Assembly (NCBI RefSeq): GCF_004565475.1
Contig: NZ_SRHX01000010.1
Location: forward strand, 1-64,000
Length of the DNA stretch: 64,000 nucleotides
From: Lonepinella koalarum
GTDB taxonomy: Bacteria; Pseudomonadota; Gammaproteobacteria; Enterobacterales; Pasteurellaceae
Reading direction: 5' to 3'
The notes under the pieces are model-generated. The model did not search any database, was not told the origin of the DNA, and was given only the letters and a program-made list of their open reading frames with translations. The first letter of the stretch is position 1, and the number at the start of each line of letters is the position of its first letter. The translations under genes and the position numbers were made by a program. Of the stretch, positions 62,816-64,000 are shown piece by piece.

Positions 62816-63156
62816 GCATTAACATTCCTGATCATAAACATACTGTAATCGCTTTAACCGCAATTTATGGTATCGGTAAAACCCGTGCGCAAGCTATTTG
62901 TGCCGCTACAGGTATTGCTGAAAGCGTTAAGATCAGAGAATTGTCTGAAGAGCAGATTGATAAACTGCGTGACGAAGTTGGTAAATTTACCGTTGAAGGT
63001 GACTTACGCCGTGAAGTAACACTAAACATCAAACGTCTATTAGACCTTGGTTGTTATCGTGGATTACGTCATCGTCGTGGCTTACCGGTACGTGGTCAAC
63101 GTACTAAAACGAATGCGCGTACCCGTAAGGGTCCACGTAAGCCGATCAAAAAATAA
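62800..63156 (+). CDS. rpsM: 30S ribosomal protein S13
   Basis: The 118-residue protein starts at GTG, as in E. coli, inside the alpha operon pseudoknot. It has [20 protein letters not shown] and the [20 protein letters not shown] signature. It lies in the 30S head and contacts the P-site tRNA and the 50S bridge. First gene of the alpha operon. Confidence 0.98.
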   Translation: MARIAGINIPDHKHTVIALTAIYGIGKTRAQAICAATGIAESVKIRELSEEQIDKLRDEVGKFTVEGDLRREVTLNIKRLLDLGCYRGLRHRRGLPVRGQRTKTNARTRKGPRKPIKK

Positions 63157-63166
63157 GTCGGGGTAA

Positions 63167-63562
<396 letters not shown>

Positions 63563-63573
63563 TTTGACGTTAG

Positions 63574-64000
<427 letters not shown>

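Overview
The window is chromosomal DNA from a member of the Pasteurellaceae. The strongest sign is the Haemophilus-type DNA uptake signal (AAGTGCGGT or its complement), of which I found at least 22 exact copies by eye. The lipopolysaccharide gene pair opsX/kdkA and the close gammaproteobacterial protein matches agree with this. The genus cannot be fixed from the sequence alone. Comparisons with E. coli proteins below are from memory, not from a search.

Layout. 1-210 is the end of an rRNA operon (5S rRNA and terminator). 211-815 holds a dispersed palindromic repeat and a frameshifted small gene. 827-7987 is an L-rhamnose catabolic locus: rhaB-rhaA-rhaD-rhaT-fucO-rhaM on the minus strand, divergent from the activator gene rhaS, with a consensus CRP site between them. 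8042-10723 is the rpoE-rseA-rseB-rseC envelope-stress operon with a sigma-E promoter in front. 10825-28443 is mixed housekeeping: sdhE, yggT/yggU, tpiA, waaA-coaD, alaS, csrA, phosphomannomutase, galU, opsX, kdkA, proS, a modBC pair lacking modA, gpt and pepD. 28571-40816 is secE-nusG-rplKA-rplJL-rpoBC. 57122 to the end is the spc operon and the start of the alpha operon (rplN to rpsD).

Between rpoC and rplN lies a 16 kb accessory block (40900-56882) in which I see no uptake signals. It has two parts. The first (40900-44281) is a three-gene module of unknown function: a UPF0261 protein, a PEP-hydrolase-like TIM-barrel protein, and a regulator that fuses a second copy of that TIM barrel to an AraC helix-turn-helix. 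The UPF0261 and TIM-barrel proteins correspond to the two halves of the tomato Tm-1 virus-resistance protein.

The second part (44543-56882) is a sulfoquinovose (sulfo-EMP) catabolic locus. It carries a sulfoquinovosidase (yihQ), isomerase (yihS), sulfofructose kinase (yihV), sulfofructose-1-phosphate aldolase (yihT), sulfolactaldehyde reductase (yihU) and the regulator csqR. The E. coli transport genes (yihO, yihP, ompL) are absent. In their place are a three-gene TRAP transporter (dctQ-dctM-dctP) and a TauE/SafE-type membrane protein, and the E. coli mutarotase YihR is replaced by a GalM-type epimerase. Consensus-like CRP sites sit before the TRAP operon and in the yihV/yihU divergent promoter.

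The rhamnose and sulfoquinovose pathways share one logic. Each isomerises and phosphorylates a C6 sugar, splits it to DHAP plus a three-carbon aldehyde, and reduces the aldehyde to an excreted product (1,2-propanediol or 2,3-dihydroxypropane-1-sulfonate). DHAP then enters glycolysis through TpiA, also encoded here.
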